Below are positions 14,501-28,883 of a stretch of 64,000 nucleotides of DNA, piece by piece; positions within the stretch are counted from its first letter, which is position 1; each line of letters starts with the position of its first letter. The notes below the pieces were generated by a model. It ran no database searches and had not been told where the DNA came from. It saw only the letters and a list, made by a program, of their open reading frames with translations. Source of the DNA: Otis tarda. Its lineage: Eukaryota; Chordata; Aves; Otidiformes; Otididae. Location: contig CM048554.1 of the NCBI GenBank assembly GCA_026413225.1, positions 53,217,463 to 53,281,462 on the forward strand, read 5' to 3'. The position numbers and the translations under genes are program-made.

Positions 14501-17412
14501 GGCCCAAAGAATGATTGCTGTAATGTAGTGTCTCATACACGGTTTGTGATGGCATCTACTTGCCCCCATTTGTACTTACAGGTAGAGTTTCAGCATTGGG
14601 TTAAGACTGGTCATTTTTTTTTTCATAATAGAATAGTTCAGCACCTCACGCAGCATTTAGGGATTGTCTTTTCTTCTTGACTGCATGCAGGACACACTGC
14701 CTTAGAGAACACCATATACTGGGGGAGAAAATCCTGCATACTGTGTCTGTTGGTGAGTGGCATTCTATAATTTCCCCAGAGAAGGCAGGAGCTTGTCTAT
14801 GCTGGGAGGCTCAGCCATGGCAGCCTGATTAGACCACTTCTGGGAGTACGATGCGCTGTCCTGCATGTTCCTCAGCTCCCACCTAATGGCTGTGGATTCT
14901 AAGCGCAGCTTTTTGCTTTCTTGTGCTTGACTTCATGGGTTTGTCTTTTTGCTTTTCAGGAACCCGGCTTCCCATTTATCTGATTTTCATCTTCCCAAAC
15001 GCAGGTTGACTAAAAATGTAGAGTGAAATTTGCAGCACACTTAGTAAACCCAGATTCACCTTCTAAGTTTCACTCTTCCCAGGTCTTACTAAACTACTCT
15101 TTTACAGGTGGCATCCTGATCTGCCATATAAGTTCCTGAACACATGTTCTTTGAAGTATTGGCTAATAGTTTCAACAAAAGCAGGACTAGTCACATTGCT
15201 ATTCTCCCCTTCAGCAAATTCTGCTATTTAGGAGCCACCATTTGTTATCACTCACTGATGCAATGTGACATTAAAAAGAACATTGCATAGATGTACTGGG
15301 AATGTAGTAAACCTCTGCACCTCCTTTCACTCTTCCTTTCCCTCACCCTGGACATCTGGATTGTAGTGCTTCATCCTAGAAAACAGAGCAGAGATGAACA
15401 GGGCTGGAAGAGGTCACATGCCTTTGGCTCAGAAGTCTCTGAAGACTGGACCTTTCATGGACCAGGAGGATCTCTAATGTGAATATTCAACCAGACTACT
15501 GAAAATAGTTCCAAAATTGAAATGTGTGTCCAGTTTGTAGCATGCTAGGCCATAATCGGTGGGGAAATTTTTGCTGTCCTAAGAAAGTTACTATTACTTT
15601 GAATATCCTTACTTCTCCTTTATTCTAAATCAAGGTTTAAAAGCCAAAACCATGAGGACTTTTTGCTTGAAGATGATATTACAACCATGACAATGTTTTG
15701 ATTTCAAACATTTTTTCTGTAAATTAAAATTTTGAGGACAAAAAAAAATTGAATTAATTCATTTATATTCCCATCTTGCTTCAGCTCTACTCTGAGACTG
15801 AAAAGGCCTGATTTGTCTCAACACAGAGGCACTTTCTGACAAAAAGAGCATTTTGAAGAAGCATTTCTCAAGTAGCTGTTATGGAGGCAGGCCGAGAGCT
15901 TTCCAAGATCTCCCTCTGCCCACTCCACTACCTGCCCATTACTCCAACCCTCCTCTTTGCAGCTTGCCAATGTCATTTGTATCATTGGGATATCAAAATA
16001 AAGAGGCTACTTTATCAACCAGCAAACTCTGAGCTTATCAAAATGTTTGAGGGAAGCTGCTTCAGAGCATAGTTACACATAGGAGAACTGAGTCACAAGC
16101 TCCAGGCTGGTGTTTGGGTTGCAGTCCTTTATGCCTTGAGATAAACTGGCACAGCTGACGTGACTGCAACAACAACCTTAACGGTAGGTGTGCGCAGCTG
16201 CGAGGTGGCATCATGCAGTACTAAATGAGAACGGAAAAATTCTCTGTTTTTCTCTGCCCAGTGAGTCTTGTTCACCAGGAGGTCAGAACGGTACAGACAG
16301 TAGGTGACACAGAGAGACACTCAGCATCAGCTGGTGTGCAAGCACACACAGCTTTATCTGTAAAATTAATATACTCAGTCCTGACAAAGTGATCCAAGGT
16401 AAGGGAGGAGTCAGCCAGAGCTGGTCTTATTAGGATGAGATATAATTAATTTAAAATTACTTATTTAGTGAAATTGTGATGATCAGTGTTGTGTTATCTC
16501 AGGGTTATTAGCTTCAGGCTGCCTGAGGGTATGAAGCAGGAACAAACCATAGTTAAATAGCAGGCATGTACACACCACATGTAAGACATTAATATCCCTT
16601 CCTTGTTTGCTCCCCATCGTGACCCCTGGCCATACCTCCTTGGTCTTTTACTTGTTTGACTTCTGGCATGTATTAAAAAACTACTGACAATCAAAGGTGA
16701 GTACAATCACTTACTACTGGTTGTGAACAATATTATTCAGAATTTTACTTCAGCTGCTGCAACACAGTGTGAAATACAAGCACTTTCTTCAAACACTTGC
16801 TGATTTTCTCTCCCAGCCTCCCAGATTTCATTAAAATTACCCAACTGAACGTTATCTTGCAGTGTGCAGGTCACATATACAAGATGTTTATCAAATAAAC
16901 AAAACAAAAAAAAAAGCCCCAAATCATCCCAAAATAAAAACAGACTAAGAAATGAATATAATAAGGACATGAGATGTCAGCCTTGGGGCACTGCAAAGGC
17001 ATAGAGAGGGATTCAAATCAGCAATAAAAAATATTCTGTTTATTCTTCAAAATGTAAACATTTTTCATACTGACATTTAGCTGTGTATAAAAAACAACAC
17101 TACAATCCTAAGAGTTAGTCTAACGATCCTCCTTGGTACCCTCTCACCCTGAATTTCTGAATTTCCAGTGGTTCGTCCGTCTCCATGTTCCATGGTACCT
17201 GGCCCCGTAGGATGGCAGGTCCTCCCAAGAAGGACCTTGGCTGACATGCCTTTCAGCCTCTGGCTCCCTGCTGCGGGGTGCAGAGCTGAAGGATGCAGCC
17301 GGGGGACTGGCGTTGCCCACACCACAGGCCAGAGGTCTTGCAGGCTCAGTCCTTGCTTCCTCTCCCCAAGCCGTGCACCAGGGCTCACCCAAAGCCTGGG
17401 CCTGGGCACAGG

Positions 17413-17437
17413 TTTGCATCAAAGCAGTTGATGCAAA
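17413..17437. repeat. Perfect 10-bp inverted repeat with 5-nt loop
   Basis: TTTGCATCAA, AGCAG, TTGATGCAAA. It could fold as a hairpin. No U-tract or flanking gene suggests a function. Confidence 0.7.
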
Positions 17438-18286
17438 TTGGGGTTGGGCTCAAGCTTGGGATCAGTCCTATGCTGACAGTTTAATTCTGCACTGAAGCAT
17501 CTCTGTAGACAGTTCCAGTGGGCAGGTATGGGTGGAAGTCACTGGCAGCACAGACGCATTGAATACAAAGTTGGGGGCTCCCCTTTCTAGAGGGAAACAG
17601 AGGATACAGCCACTTGGAAAGCCAGGGGCAATGCTTTGTTCTAATTTACTTTTTAGGTATCATTGATCTTCTTGTCATTTTGCACATTTTTTTTTCTAAA
17701 GGGAAAAAGATACAAGATATGCATCTCTATAATATTAAAATTCAGTTATCATAAAGTTTATGTTATTATTTTAAATGGTACCTGCCAATTTTAGTATGTT
17801 TCAATGGAGTTCTTTTCTAAAACAAATTCACAACATTCTTTACACATGCTCAGAAATTTTCTCTAATTTAAAGTTTAGTGTCAACAAAATCAATACCTAG
17901 TAGCTTTTGCAGTTTGTCCATGTCTCTTTAGAGACAGAAAAGACTGCATTCAGGATAGAACTGGACATCATAAATTCCACATGTAAAAAAGAAATAGAGA
18001 TAAATAGAATTTCGACAACCTAAATGAGACCATTTCAGCAAGGACAGACCACACTGAGCCACTCAGAAGTCTCTCTGGGAGAGGAGATACTTGCAACACC
18101 TCTCCATCATTCATACGTCTTTGGCTCATTCTGGCCGTGTTTCTTAAACAGGTTTCTCAGCAGAGGACCTTTAAAAATGGGGCGGACATTCCTGTAAGGA
18201 TCTTTCACCTTGATTCTCTTCTGATACGGATTGTTCTGAACTCCAAGGCAGTCCGCATCTCTTCAGTGCCACCATGCACCAGCCAG

Positions 18287-18314
18287 CCGAGAGCATCCAG
18301 CCGAGAGCATCCAG
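18287..18314 (+). repeat. 14-bp perfect tandem duplication
   Basis: CCGAGAGCATCCAG occurs twice in direct succession. Confidence 0.85.
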
Positions 18315-19814
18315 TGCGTTACAGCAGAGCCCAAGGGAGCTGAAGTTTTCCTCTGCTTGTGAGTGACTGAGCTGGAAAGAAAATTTCTAGAAAAGCTCTG
18401 CTTAAACATGTCCAGGTCTTGCCAAAAGGAGCTGGCGTGTTATCGTTTCAATAGTCCTGCCGTGCACAAGTACTCACTGGTTCTCTGCAGTTAAACAGTT
18501 CCAGCCTTGAAATTGTTTTTGAAAACAAGTGATACTAACTCCTTCATCTGAGTATGAACTGGTGACATCCCCTTGACTCTTCCCCATGTAGTGAGTCATG
18601 ATCCTCATAGTTCGACTCATGTCCAAATGTGAAATGAATCATGCTTATTATTTTTAGAGCTAGTCACAGGCACAGGCATATGTGAATATATTCAACAAGG
18701 ATGCTTTGAGGATTAAAGCACCCTCCTAATCTGAACTGCAAAGAATGAACTGTTTTATTAGCTGATCTGACCTTTGCTTGTATTAGAGTAAAACTTGTGA
18801 CTTCAGTGATAGCTCATGTTTTATTACCTTTTATTCCTGTTACTCCCATCAACCGCGAAAATGTGGTCCAGATTTTATTTCCCTTCTATATCACCACAGG
18901 AATTGTGTACTGGGTTCCCAAACATTTATACTTTGCAAATTCACTTAAAGTAAAGGCTAAAAATCAGGGCCTATTTTGTTTGGTGGAATCCATATTCATC
19001 ATGATGATCAGCCCAGGTTGATGGGTGTCACTAAGAAAGTTAATAACTCTTTTGCTTGGAAACTGAGCATACAATTTCGTATGGATGTCATGGGTGACAG
19101 ACAACACAGGGCTCTGACAGCCTGCATGCAGATGAACTTTTCATTTTTAATGGAGTATTTGCATGGTCAGCATGGTGTTGCCTTTCCCGTATGGCAGACT
19201 GTCACAGATAGAGAGAGATCCCAGCATGATGACTGAATCATGGTGCTAGTGCAGAAATGTGGGTTGAGGGGCAGTTTATGTCTAGTTCATGTAGATGGGA
19301 GAGCCAGCCTGTTGAAGAAAGAACAGAAAATATGAGAAATGGAGACCCCAAGCAAGATGAAATTACTTTCTCAAAATCACAGAAGTCATTTGCAATACAA
19401 TTGAAAGTCCAACTCAAATCTCCCAAGTCCCAGTCTAACAGCAGCCACATCACCATCCTTTGCTCTCACAGCTTGCCATCCTCCATTTATACTCTTATAA
19501 AGCACGATGCTGGGAAAGCCATCAGCAGTGCAGTCTGAAGCATATTGCAGTGGGCAAGTAGTAAGATGGATCCTGAGGCTCAGTCAGCCCTCGCTGTTGT
19601 TTTATACTGGTTCTAATAAGGCTGTGCTGAAAGGCAATTTTTGGATTTCATTGTTTGTGCAATGCTCATGGATGTGGCACCTGGTATGTGTCTTATCCAA
19701 TTTGAAAGTAGATTTGTCTCACAGATCTTGGTCGCTGGAATGGATGACAGGGAAAAATTCAAGCTGAAGCCATGTGTTGCTGTGATTGTGTTAAAAGGGC
19801 TAGATGAAAAGGGA

Positions 19815-19860
19815 GCATTACAGTTAATATATCATCAGCATTACAGTTTATATATCATCA
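19815..19860 (+). repeat. 23-bp tandem duplication, two copies
   Basis: The unit beginning GCATTACAGTT and ending ATATATCATCA occurs at 19815-19837 and 19838-19860 with a single mismatch (A versus T). It looks like a recent local duplication. Confidence 0.85.
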
Positions 19861-21777
19861 TCACTAAGAAGCATGTTTGCAGACAGAAACATTTGTCCCT
19901 TTGGGTACCCAGATGCTTCCCCTTTGGGGACTGATCTCTATCAGGACAGCTACTTAAAATTCTAGCGGGTTTTTATTCAATCCCACAAGTAATTTTCCAA
20001 AGCTGTTAGAAAATAGGAATTATGAAGGGATATTTTCAGGTAATCTGGGTACTATAGTCACCATTATCATCAGATCAGAGCTGTGGGTTTTCCCCATGAC
20101 ATGCTTCCTGAGGGAGCCCTAGGGACCCGGAGAAGTTTTTCACAATTAGCAGAGACTAGGATTATGCAAAATATTTTTAATACATGTCTTAGTGCCCTCA
20201 AGCAATAAGCATTTTAAGTTATTTTTATAGAAAAGAAAAACTTCTATAGGTTGTCCTCCACTTAAGAGTAATTGTCACTGGTCAAACATGTTTCAGCCAA
20301 TTCAATAACTGGCCAGAACTGTGCTTTGCAAATACCTTTCACAGCCTCCATTGCCTTATAAGTCTATAAATAAAGAATAAACATATCACTTACCACTCAA
20401 CTGCATTTATTTAGGATGCAGTAAGAGCAGCAAAGGAAGGAGGAGGAAAAGCGAAATCTTTCTGAAAGGGCACAAGCTCCTTCTGCTCTGTGACACATCA
20501 ACTCCTCTCTGCTCAGCCAAGCAGAAGCTGACGTTAGGCTCCTGGCAACGCAGAGGGGTGAAGCACAAAGCGCCAGTGGTAACTGCACAGCAAGTGGGTA
20601 CAAGTCCATTTGGTATAACGGGAAGCAAGCACTAGTCTCCTGGAAGTGATCTGTAGTCCATCCAGTGGGCCATCCTGGCTCAAAATGTGCAAGATCGAGT
20701 GTTTCAGAGCAGCCACACAAATGGAGGGATATTTTAAACTTCACAGCAGGTTTGCTCTCAATCTCTAATACTAGAGGTCAGCTCAAAGCCTGAAATCATT
20801 AGGTTTCATAATTTTCTAAAAGATATTTTAGCAATAATTATTAAAACACTGATTACCCTTTTTATCCATACAGATGTCTGATCCCTTTTCTTGTCTTGCC
20901 AAATGCTGTAGACCAACAACATCCAATGACAATAAGCTCTGCATTTTAGTTAGCATTTTGTAAAATACATTTCCTTTGATCAGGTTTAAATGTATTGCCT
21001 CAATATTATACTGAACATCTTCTTCTGGAGTGAAGCAGATGTTTTTGGGGAGAGCTCCTGAAAAACCCATTGGCTAAGTAGTCAAGTTTTACAACCTTTG
21101 AAAACAATGTGGAAAAGATATATAAAATTTACTAAGCATTATTATGAAATTTTTGGTTGGTTTCAGCAAAATATGGGGATAGGGCAAAAAGGATCCAGAC
21201 TCCAGCTACTTCCCAGTAGTAGTGGAAACCTAGGGGCACCAACGCTGTGTTAAAGTACATCAGTGCCATTGAAAAACGTGGCCTACACTTCAGGTATTTA
21301 TCCTCAGTCACGTGCGAAGCCGAGTAAAACAAAAAGTGCACTACTACCTGGCAGATGTATTTGGCACTGCGATGTGTGTTCCTTCAAACCGGACTCCTCA
21401 CACTGGGATTTTGGTTTGTCTGTCTTTTTACTGCTTGATTGTAATTACTTTTGCATGGTTTTAGTACGTATCTGCTTATACCACTGTGTATGCCTGTTAC
21501 AAAGATGGGATAAATTGAGGTATCTGGGAGTATGGGTTCCTCATTTCTGACAACTGTGTGAAAACAGCTGATTTGGGGGCTGATTGTGCTCCCTGGTTCA
21601 GAACCATGCCATCTGTTGATAAGGACTTAGTGACTCTCCAAATTAGATGGCACTCAAGACCACATTGTCTAGCTCCCGAGTACTGTGGGACCAATAAACT
21701 GGATGTGCACTCCAAACAGCTTCCTCTGGCTGTTGTTTATAGGAGCTCTTAACAAAATCCTTATATCAAGCAGTAAG

Positions 21778-21850
21778 TGTCTCCACAGTAGTCCCATTGA
21801 TTTCAATGGCACTACTCAAGTAGTAACTCAGTGTGAATAAGGGTATCCAT
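21778..21850. repeat. Possible ancient amniote interspersed repeat
   Basis: AGTCCCATTGATTTCAATGG and the following CACTACTCAAGTAGTAACTC resemble a repeat common in turtle and crocodile genomes (TCCCATTGACTTCAATGGGA and following). The family is not identified. Confidence 0.3.
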
Positions 21851-24800
21851 CTGGTCCTTGGAGATGTAGCTGCATCAGTTGAAGGATCTGTCAAGCATTC
21901 CCCAAGCAATCTGTGCTCGTAGACATACAGGGTAGCACAAAATTAGGCTGGGGAGTATGCTGAGAGTGACAGCCAGAATAATCTGAGCAATAGATAAAGA
22001 CCCTGTTACAATCCAAGAGTGGTTCCCCAGTGTAATTAGGAAGTGCACTGTTATGCAATTAAGAGAATTAATTAGAAGTAAAGGTTTAGGGAGTGTAAGT
22101 TGAAGACATGTTGCAGCACAGTCTTGTCTAGCTCTATAGTACTTTTAAGATCTGCTGGTGGTATAATTGGTTTTATAGTGTCTCTGAAGAAGCTGTATTC
22201 CCAGACTTCTCTACTGACCCCTCCAGTGGCATGGAGCATAATTTACTACATACAGAATACTTTAACCTACCAAAGCCAATATTAAAACATGCTGTTCACT
22301 TTTTGCTCAATGCATTGAACCTCTTTGGTCCAGCCAGGTTCATTCATCTGTTAAAGTTCTGATTTAGATGTTTCCATCCATCCATGCAATGATCTTGAAT
22401 TTAGGGATGGAAATACTTCCTCACCAAGCATCCTCAAGCCAATTATCACCATGTTGCCAGCTACTTTTAAATGCAATAAGGAGACCTGTCCAACAATATT
22501 TTACTTACCCTTTTCCCAAGGAATCCCAAACCAGAAGAGTTCATTCAGAGTAAAATAAAGTTGAAACTAAAAAAATCAAAGTCCTGGTATTTGAGGAAAT
22601 TTCTGCCTATTCTATGAGCAATACCCTGATTTGACAAATACTGTGTTTTTTTCAAGACATACTCATATATATGCTATTCCCCAAAAGCATCTTGTCTTAA
22701 AAAAACCCCATACATCCCTATTGACAATAGGACATCACCATTACACAGCTCCATTACATCACAGAATGATAAAAAGACATCAAGTACTGAAGAGAGAGAT
22801 CCTTGAAGCTAGAATAGTATTGGCAATCCTACGGACAGAGCTGGGTCAAGAATTCTTATGAGGACAGGCAAAATCAAGTCTCTGGATATCGGAAATTCAG
22901 ACTTCATCAGTTTGTATAAAAGCACACACACAAAAAATCCCAACCGAAAACTGAGATGAGTTCAAATTAAATTCACATGTGGAAGGCTGACACTCTCTGC
23001 TGGAATCACCTTCACTATTATTAAGTTCACAACCGCTGCTTCAGATAGCTCCTTCTCTCAGGATTTTGACAAAGGGTGCTTTACAAATTAGAGATCAGGT
23101 TGGTACTTTATCATTTTCTCATTTTTCCCTTAGCCTCCTTTCTTCTGTTTAATTAATTCCATGCTGATTCTTTCTGAAACTGAAAATATTTTCCTAGTTT
23201 TCTGTATTCATGGTTACCATCTTCCAGTTGAGACGTTCCCAGCAGAAGATGCCACCCAAGGCAGAGGGGAGCATCCTTCATGTGACACAATCTGCATGCC
23301 GGAACAGTCCCTGAGGATGCTGCTGCCCTCCAGCACAGAGACTCCGCAGGATGCTCCTCTGCTTGCCACAATGCTGGCCCTGCTTGGCCACAACAGTAAT
23401 CAACCCTGTGTTTGATGAGCACCACATCTCCTGAGCTCCAGCTCCCTGCAAATTAATGAGCAAATATGATAAGCTTTTAAAACGTAACAAAACACGCTTT
23501 CCCATAAACTGTGTTGGTCACAAATCCCCTTAGTTTAAATTCCCAAGAGATCATACCTGCTTCAGCATGTGTGCTGGGTAAATTTACACAGTGGTCTAAG
23601 AGTGTGATTACAGCTTGGGAAAATATATACAGTTTTACAAACACATACAGTTTTAAGCTAGCTAGCTTAGTGACTGTGCCAGGTGTCTTACTGATATCAA
23701 TTACCAAATAAATCTCTTTCAATAAAACAAAATATTTTCTTTTCTGGTCAAGCCTCCACGGACGACATTGAAGACGGATGACATTAAAATCCAGGTATCC
23801 AGACAGCTGTGCCCAAGGACTGGCCTAGGTGTGCTGGCTAATTAGGCAGTTAAGGTGTGCAGAGAAAATAAGACATAAAAATGAAAAATCTCTACAAATC
23901 CTGAATCCTGTACTGTCTGTAGCTAAGCTGTGGCAGAAGGATTCTGTTCACTATTAAAGAGAGCACTGGTGATTTTATGATTAAAGCAATGTCACACTGC
24001 CCTGGTCTGCTCTTTTTCCTTTAAAAGCTTCATTAGACAAAGAAGTAGCCAGACTTCTTTCAGAGATGTGAAAGGCAATGAGAGCTATGGGTACCTAGCA
24101 ATAAATCAGTTTTTACGGTTTTGTGTCTAAATACAAGGTCCTTAATGGCACGGAGGTTGGTTGCTTATTTTATCTTCCCAGTCTGTGATGCCACTGCCGG
24201 GGCAGCAACTTTGAATGATGAGAAGTTCAGTAGTGCCCCTGTGGAGCTACAGGGTTGAGTAAGGACACAGAGAAAACACCCACTTACACTGAAATGTGCT
24301 TAATGTGCTCATGTGTTTACAACACAATGAAGAGATCTTTGGAAAGATTTGTGGTGCTTTCTACTTGGAAAACCTAGCAGTTTTCTTGAGGACTCTGTGC
24401 CCCACGTACCTGTGTTATGTGAGCTACTTCAAAGGAAGATAATGGAAATTCCCCTTCAAAACCAGCCTCCATGATTTTTTAGATATTACAGACGAACACT
24501 GAAAGGTTTTACCATATCAGCTGACAAGAAGCATATAGCAGAGGTGAAAATGTGACCGTCTGTGCAGTTAGGAGAATGAGAGAGAAATTAAAAAGAGTGT
24601 GCGGGAATTTAGGGAAGCCCAAAATGCTGTAAGACATTGGAAGAAGTCCCTCACTGTTACATTTTGTATAAGAGCTACATCAAGCTGCTCCATTTAAACT
24701 AGTGAAGGCAAACTTAATTTGGTGAGGTTTTATCGAAGAGCAGATCAGCTAGCTTGAACTTAAAGAAAGCATCACTTTGTTGGGGCAAGGTAGGGGCGGA

Positions 24801-27800
24801 GTGCTTTGAATGGATAGAAGGTGGATTAGAAGAAATCACACCCTTGAGCCAACAATGTAGCTTTACACATTTAGAGGTGAGCAACTAGACAAAAACAGCA
24901 ATGTTTTAAAGAGTTTTCAAAATAAGACAAAAGCATTTGTTTTTCTAAGGCAGCCCTGTGTATTATGAAGAGATTGTGCATGCCTTCTTTCCTGAAAGAA
25001 GCAAGAGTCGTAGAAGAAACCATTTTATCCAGTTCTGGACATTGCTCGGCTCCTGTATGGAGGAAAAGCTGATTCGTTCTGCTGCTTCCAGGCTGTTATC
25101 CCAGCATTTGTTCAGGTGCCTCTTTAGTCCATCTCCCAGATCCGTTCCTGTCCAATATTTTCTGCTTCATGTTCTCTCTTCCAACAAAATCCTCCCCAAG
25201 AACCACACCTGCCAAACCCTCCCACCCACAAAGGCTGGTGGGAGCCTGCACTTCAGGTGAGAGCTGCATCAAAGATTTCAAAGATGGAGGAAGGAGTCAA
25301 TGAGTGGCCAACAGTAACAAGTGAAGTAATTTGCTCTGTTAAAGAAAGAGAGAATTTTATGCTGTATGTGCCAGTTACACAGAGAGAGACAGACACCATG
25401 GCAACAAGCTTGTCAGGCAGTAGCAAGGCACTACTTTAAGATTAACTATCGCTGGGGACATCATTAGTGGTGGAGGAACTTCAAAAGCTTTGGAATTTGG
25501 GTTCTTTTTGCACCCAGAATCTCACTTACTTTTATGGACTTTTTTTTGAATCTCCAATCTATAAGCTTAGGCTGGAGAAACAACAACACTAGGCTGGGAT
25601 TTTGGATGCATTCTGAATAACACGGAAAGGAAAAAAGTGCTCACAGTATCTCAGTGCTTCCAGGCCTGCCAGGTTGTCTGAGCTGTATGGAAATGAGAAC
25701 TAAAACATACTGTTGAGTCAGGTTTGGTGGGATTGTCTGAAGTAAAAAACGAGAAGGAGTTTGAAAAGGACAGCTCCTTCTGTGCTTGCTTGTAAGCCAT
25801 GGATCTGATAATTAGCCTGCAGTGATAGAAAAGCGAGATCCCTCTGTAAAGCTCCCATCCTGGGAGGATGAGCAAGTGACAGATAATTGCATATACGAGG
25901 TTGATTCTTTTTATCCTCCTAGCTCGTAGGCAGAATTCCAAATCCTCATGATTGTCTTGCACCTCATGCAGACGTTTCCTCTGGTGCAAAGCTGGTGTCA
26001 GATGCTGGTGTGGTAGGATTTATACCCATGGGAAGTTTCTCTATAGGCAATCACAAGACAATCAGTGCACAAGGAGTCTGGAACTCTGAACATGGTCTAA
26101 TGTGAATCACATTTTACAGGAACAATGTACAGAGTTCAAGTTTTCAGTTCATGAGGCTGCAGTGCAAATGAGAACATTTATATGGGAAAGTGGAGAGAGA
26201 AAGGACAGATGTGAAGAGCCACCGCAGAGTTTCCGTGGGAGTCTCTTTTGCCCCGCCTTATTTATGAAGTGCTGAGAACATCATTCAGTACAGTTTTCAT
26301 AGTGACAAGGAACGTATCACAAATTCATGAACCTTTGTGACTTGCTTGCATTATAATTCCCTGTCACTGAGCTACTCAAATCTAAGGGGAGCTGCAGTGC
26401 TTCACAGCTCCGAAAATGAAGCACAGCCAACACGCAGGGTCTAAGAGTGCAGAGAGCCCAGATGCCCAAGACCTGGCTCAGCCCACCATGCCCCACTGCT
26501 TCCACAGGAGCTGCTGCAGGCGTTTTAGTCAAAAGGCATTTTAGCCCCATCAGGGCTAACTGTGAGCACTGATGAGCATGGACATTTGTTCAGCTTGCAG
26601 CAGAAGGAAGGAAAATAAGGTGTACGTTAATCATCTTTTCGCAGATGTGTCAAGTAAAAAGGAGAAGTGCATTCAATCCCATGAAACGGCTTATTTTTGA
26701 ACAGTTGTTCTCTGAGACCTGATAGCCAAGTGCTGTGCTCAGGGAACAAATGAAAGAGAAGGTGGCTCCTCTGGAGCTGTCTGCATCCCAAAGATAAGGG
26801 AAGATGGAATGCAGCACTCTGCCCATCCTGTACAGGAGGGTGAGAGTCATTGAGATAACTATGAGAATTATTGTGGTGAGGGAATCTTGCTTGATGTAAA
26901 GGGAGAAAAATTGGGAATATGCAATGGATTTCTGCATATATTTGAGTTTTCCCAGTCCTGTGGAGAGAGGCCTCTCTGTGATCATAATTGGAATGAACTC
27001 CTGAATAGTGCATGTGAGCAGAAAGCAAATCTGAAGCTGCAAGCAGTTAGCTTGCATGGTTAGTAAGGAGACGTCTTGCATACTCAAGATACAGGGCAGG
27101 GAAGGACAGGTTCATCTTACTGAACAGGCAAAGCATTCACTAGAAAATTCTCAAGGTTTTAGAGACCTCAGCTTGCTCCAGGTAGCTCCATCTTCCAGGC
27201 AGGTGGAGGTACATAGATGTCTACTGTTTATCAGCAGGCAAATAACTGTGATGAGAAGCTAGCGGCAACCTAAGACAGCTGCATGCATGTCATCACCAGT
27301 GATTTCTGCACAACGACAGCAAGGGACAGCCTATGGTTCTTCCACTGGCTGTCTTTATCCTGCAACCTGAACTAAGAAGTATTTATTTCTCTTTTACATT
27401 TAGAGGAGAGGACCTCTAAATGAGAGCAGTGAATACCATCTATTAGAAAGGCAAAGCCACGCACTGAAACAGGTCATGCATCCCTTTTAGTCAGACAGTT
27501 GTAGCCAGTACCAAGAAGAAATGCTGGGAGATGTCAAGCGGAGGCTTGGGGTTTGTCACAAGGCATTCTGTGTTCAGAGACAGCAACCCAACAACAGCTT
27601 TCTTCCTGCTTAAAGAAAGAGCTTAGGAACAAGCAGGCATGCAGAAAGGCCACTCTCAAACACAGCACTGAAGAGAGAGGATGACAGAGCCTTGGCCACA
27701 TGTCTGCCTTGGGGACACAGATCTCTGCCTGCACTCCTTCCACTCCAGGGGAGAAATGTCAAAGACATGTCATTTTGTCAGATCATTACTGTGAGTTACA

Positions 27801-28675
27801 GAAATATTTTCCAATTACTAAAAGAGACTGCTAGATTATCTTCCCCTCATTCCTGTGCTATTACTTTTTATAATACTGTGAAATTAAATGCGGGGAGATT
27901 TTTTTTCTTAAAGGATAAAGGTTTTACAAGATCTTAGGAAAGCATAGCAGTCTCAACCAGTGACTATTAGCTTCAGTTTCTTCTTTAAATCGTGATCCAC
28001 ATTAGCACATCCTTTGCACAATGAAGCTCCTGGACTCCCTACATGTTCATTTTATGTTCCTTTCACCACGCTTGCCTTCATGAGCTTCTGCGCTTCAATC
28101 ACTCGTCTCCTAAAACTCCAAACCTCACCTTTGGGTGCTGAAGTACACATATGTACAAGCATTCCTAGGAGGAAAAACTCAACTGAAATGACTGCAGCAA
28201 CTTGCCTATGGCCTTCCATCTTTGCTTCTCTTCCTGGAAGACTGAGGAAAGACTTGTGGAGAAATATCATCATGTTTGCCTAATTCCCTGTTCATCCTTG
28301 GAGCTGTGTCCATGCTCGATTCCTCTATGCTTTCAGCAGCTCATCTGCCTCTGAGCTTCTCACTCCCAGCTTCTGTGGGCGCTTGGCACAGCCGGAGTGG
28401 ACAATTGGCTGGGAAGGGAGGTAGCCAGAGCAGCAACACAAATTTTGCCCAGGCTCTGGGTGTGCATTTTTCTCTGTGAAACATATGCTGGATGTTGCAG
28501 GCAATGGAGATTCCTTCCAGGATTTTGAACACTGCTGAACTTTGATGCATAGTCATAAGGCAAATGAAAGCCACCTGGGCCCATCTGTGGTAAGTCAAAA
28601 TTTGTGACATTTCAGCATGACACACAGAAATACTTTTTGGGGGGGGAAAGTAAAGGAGGTTAGGTTTGGGTTTGT

Positions 28676-28681
28676 TTTATT
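28676..28681 (-). promoter_or_regulatory. Candidate CAPN8 poly(A) signal 2
   Basis: A second AATAAA on the minus strand, about 200 nt after the stop. A GT-rich stretch (TTTCTGTGTGTC) follows on the minus strand near 28617-28632, in the range of a downstream processing element, which makes this the likelier site. Confidence 0.45.
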
Positions 28682-28713
28682 TGTTTGTTTCTCTTTTTGG
28701 GTTCAAGAGAGTG

Positions 28714-28719
28714 TTTATT
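28714..28719 (-). promoter_or_regulatory. Candidate CAPN8 poly(A) signal 1
   Basis: AATAAA on the minus strand, about 165 nt after the stop codon. It is the first canonical hexamer downstream of the stop. Confidence 0.4.
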
Positions 28720-28883
28720 TTCTAACTGACAAGAGATGACTTCATTTTTAGTGGGCTTAAAATAAATTGCGAGTAATAAAAACAAATTTCTCTCTCTGCT
28801 TTCCATAACAAGGAGAAGCCGAATGAGGTGGTTCCATATTCAAGAGAGCCTCAGAAGTCTCTGCAGAATTCATCAGCCGTGGT

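Larger units (their letters stand above)
11561..28675. other. Intergenic, 3' flank of CAPN8 (right part)
   Basis: No coding exon was recognised. It contains a GC-rich patch at 17.12-17.45 kb with overlapping open frames and a hairpin, two small tandem duplications (18.29 and 19.82 kb), and a possible old repeat at 21.8 kb. The remaining open frames have no recognisable motif. Confidence 0.55.

Noticed and set aside
26650-27087. 145-codon minus-strand open frame downstream of CAPN8
   Set aside because: Overlaps another long frame on the same strand, with no domain, signal or exon-like borders that I can support.
1-28675. SUSD4 exons expected from mammalian synteny
   Set aside because: No sushi-domain pattern (spaced cysteines with GY and W) was seen on either strand, so no call was made.
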